DNA from: Streptomyces vilmorinianum
GTDB taxonomy: Bacteria; Actinomycetota; Actinomycetes; Streptomycetales; Streptomycetaceae
Assembly: GCF_005517195.1 (NCBI RefSeq)
Contig: NZ_CP040244.1
Span: 310,001 to 374,000 of the forward strand
Length of the DNA stretch: 64,000 bases
Reading direction: 5' to 3'
The position numbers were made by a program, and so were the translations under genes. Below are positions 63,051-64,000 of this stretch, one piece after another. Below the pieces are notes generated by a model. That model did not search any database. It saw only the letters and a list, made by a program, of their open reading frames with translations, and had not been told where the DNA came from. Each line of letters opens with the position of its first letter. The first letter of the stretch is position 1.

Positions 63051-63960
63051 TTTTGGCGTTGCCCCAGCTCTCCGCGTTCCGCAGGTGGAAGTGGACCATC
63101 TGGCGCGTGTACCGCTCCCAGTCGCGGTGGGCGTACGAGTCGTCCGCCGCGTCCTGCAGGGCCTGCAGCGCCATCCGGTTGTCCGCCTCCAGGAGCTCGA
63201 AGCGGGCCGGGCGGCCCTTCTCCATCGCGCGGACCCAGTCCGAGTGGCCCACCGTCACCAGCAGGTCGTCCCCGATCTCGGCGCGCAGGAAGTCCATGTC
63301 GTCCCGGCCCTGCACCTTGTTGCCGACGACCTTGAGCGCGACGCCGAAGTCCCGCGCGTACTCCTTGTACTGGCGGTAGACCGAGACGCCCTTGCGGGTC
63401 GGCTCGGCGACCAGGAAGGTCATGTCGAAGCGGGTGAACATCCCGGAGGCGAAGGAGTCCGAGCCCGCCGTCATGTCGACGACGACGTACTCGTCCTCCC
63501 CGTCGACCAGGTGGTTCAGGCACAGCTCCACCGCCCCGACCTTGGAGTGATAGCAGGCCACCCCCAGATCCGACTCGGTGAACGGACCCGTCGCCATCAG
63601 CCGGATGTCGCCGTCGTCGAGGCGCACGGTCCGCGCGCACGCCTCGTACACCGGGTTGTCCTCGCGGACCCGCAGAAGCCGCGAACCCTCCCCGGGCGGG
63701 GTCGTCTTGATCATCGTGTCGGCCGAGGCGATCCTCGGATTGGAGCCCCGCAGGTACTCCTTGATCAGCGGCAGATGCGCGCCCATCGCGGGCAGCGCCG
63801 CCGCCTCGGTCTCGTCCAGGCCGAGCGCGGCCCCGAGATGCTGGTTGATGTCGGCGTCCACCGCGATGACAGAGGCCTCGTTGGCGGCGAGATGGCGGAT
63901 GAAGAGGGAGGACAGCGTCGTCTTCCCGCTGCCGCCCTTCCCTACGAAAGCGATCTTCAT
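62974..63960 (-). CDS. CooC/MinD-like P-loop ATPase
   Basis: A 328-residue deviant P-loop ATPase: FVGKGGSGKTTLSSL (5-19), switch VVDMTAGSDSFASG, and no membrane segment. It resembles CooC nickel-insertion ATPases and related actinobacterial proteins; the metal or client is unknown. ATG 63960 begins MKIAFVGKGG. Its 3' end is duplicated downstream, leaving the CDS intact. Confidence 0.85.
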   Translation of the reverse strand: MKIAFVGKGGSGKTTLSSLFIRHLAANEASVIAVDADINQHLGAALGLDETEAAALPAMGAHLPLIKEYLRGSNPRIASADTMIKTTPPGEGSRLLRVREDNPVYEACARTVRLDDGDIRLMATGPFTESDLGVACYHSKVGAVELCLNHLVDGEDEYVVVDMTAGSDSFASGMFTRFDMTFLVAEPTRKGVSVYRQYKEYARDFGVALKVVGNKVQGRDDMDFLRAEIGDDLLVTVGHSDWVRAMEKGRPARFELLEADNRMALQALQDAADDSYAHRDWERYTRQMVHFHLRNAESWGNAKTGADLAAQVDPGFVLGEALAVPQPS

Positions 63961-64000
63961 GTTCACGTAGGGTAGTGGCACATGCGCTGCCCGTGGTCAA

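Overview
The window is high-GC actinobacterial DNA, almost certainly Streptomyces. GTG and TTG starts are frequent, genes overlap by 4 bp (GTGA/ATGA), and the right half carries wblA, a class A PBP, a paired ArsA-like ATPase operon, crp, nth, a MarP-like protease, nhaA and acsA in an order I recall from the S. coelicolor chromosome. That match is from memory and was not searched.

Layout. (1) 1-1.55 kb: chromosomal DNA with a truncated monooxygenase-like ORF and a divergent SnoaL-like/TetR pair around a double palindromic operator. (2) 1.60-37.29 kb: an integrated element of about 35.6 kb inserted in tRNA-Pro(CGG). The whole tRNA lies at its right end (37250-37323) and an exact 45-bp copy of the tRNA 3' half lies at its left end (1604-1648). 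(3) 37.3-64 kb: chromosomal core.

The element has its own integrase (with a LacI-type HTH inserted in the catalytic domain), an excisionase-like protein, an Xre regulator, a replication-initiator-like protein whose gene contains iteron-like inverted repeats, a DnaC-like helicase loader, and MobC plus a MobA-type relaxase. No FtsK/TraB-type pump is visible, so it looks mobilizable rather than self-transmissible. Its cargo falls into five groups: two convergent KhtT/KhtU-type K+/H+ antiporter modules (1.9-5.5 kb); an arsenic island (5.8-15.6 kb) with two ArsC, a thioredoxin reductase, two ArsR, an aquaglyceroporin in the place of an arsenite pump, two ArsO-like monooxygenases, an ArsN-like acetyltransferase, a third FAD oxidoreductase with a Cys-rich tail and an MFS exporter; a tightly coupled operon of unknown purpose (20.8-24.4 kb: Asp/Asn beta-hydroxylase, nucleotidyltransferase, LOG-type phosphoribohydrolase, phosphoribosyltransferase, HAD phosphatase) followed by a complete second alanyl-tRNA synthetase and preceded by a divergent TPR regulator; a flavoprotein/GNAT group; and a DUF488 pair between integrase and attachment site.

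The most striking non-coding structure is at 27824-28245. Fifteen 15-bp palindromes of the form GTTC-N7-GAAC form five families of three, and within each family the copies are exactly 24 bp apart. Two more copies, also 24 bp apart, sit 12 kb away at 15736-15774. Two other palindrome arrays of different sequence flank or lie inside the mobilization/replication genes (GGGGACC/GGTCCCC at 30694-31223; GTGAG-N2-CTCAC at 32314-32480).

The chromosomal right arm is conventional. It also contains three local repeat tracts: a 15-bp unit x6 at 42.8 kb, a 58-bp unit x3 at 46.1 kb, and a 134-bp direct duplication at the 3' end of a CooC-like ATPase gene at 62.7-63.05 kb.
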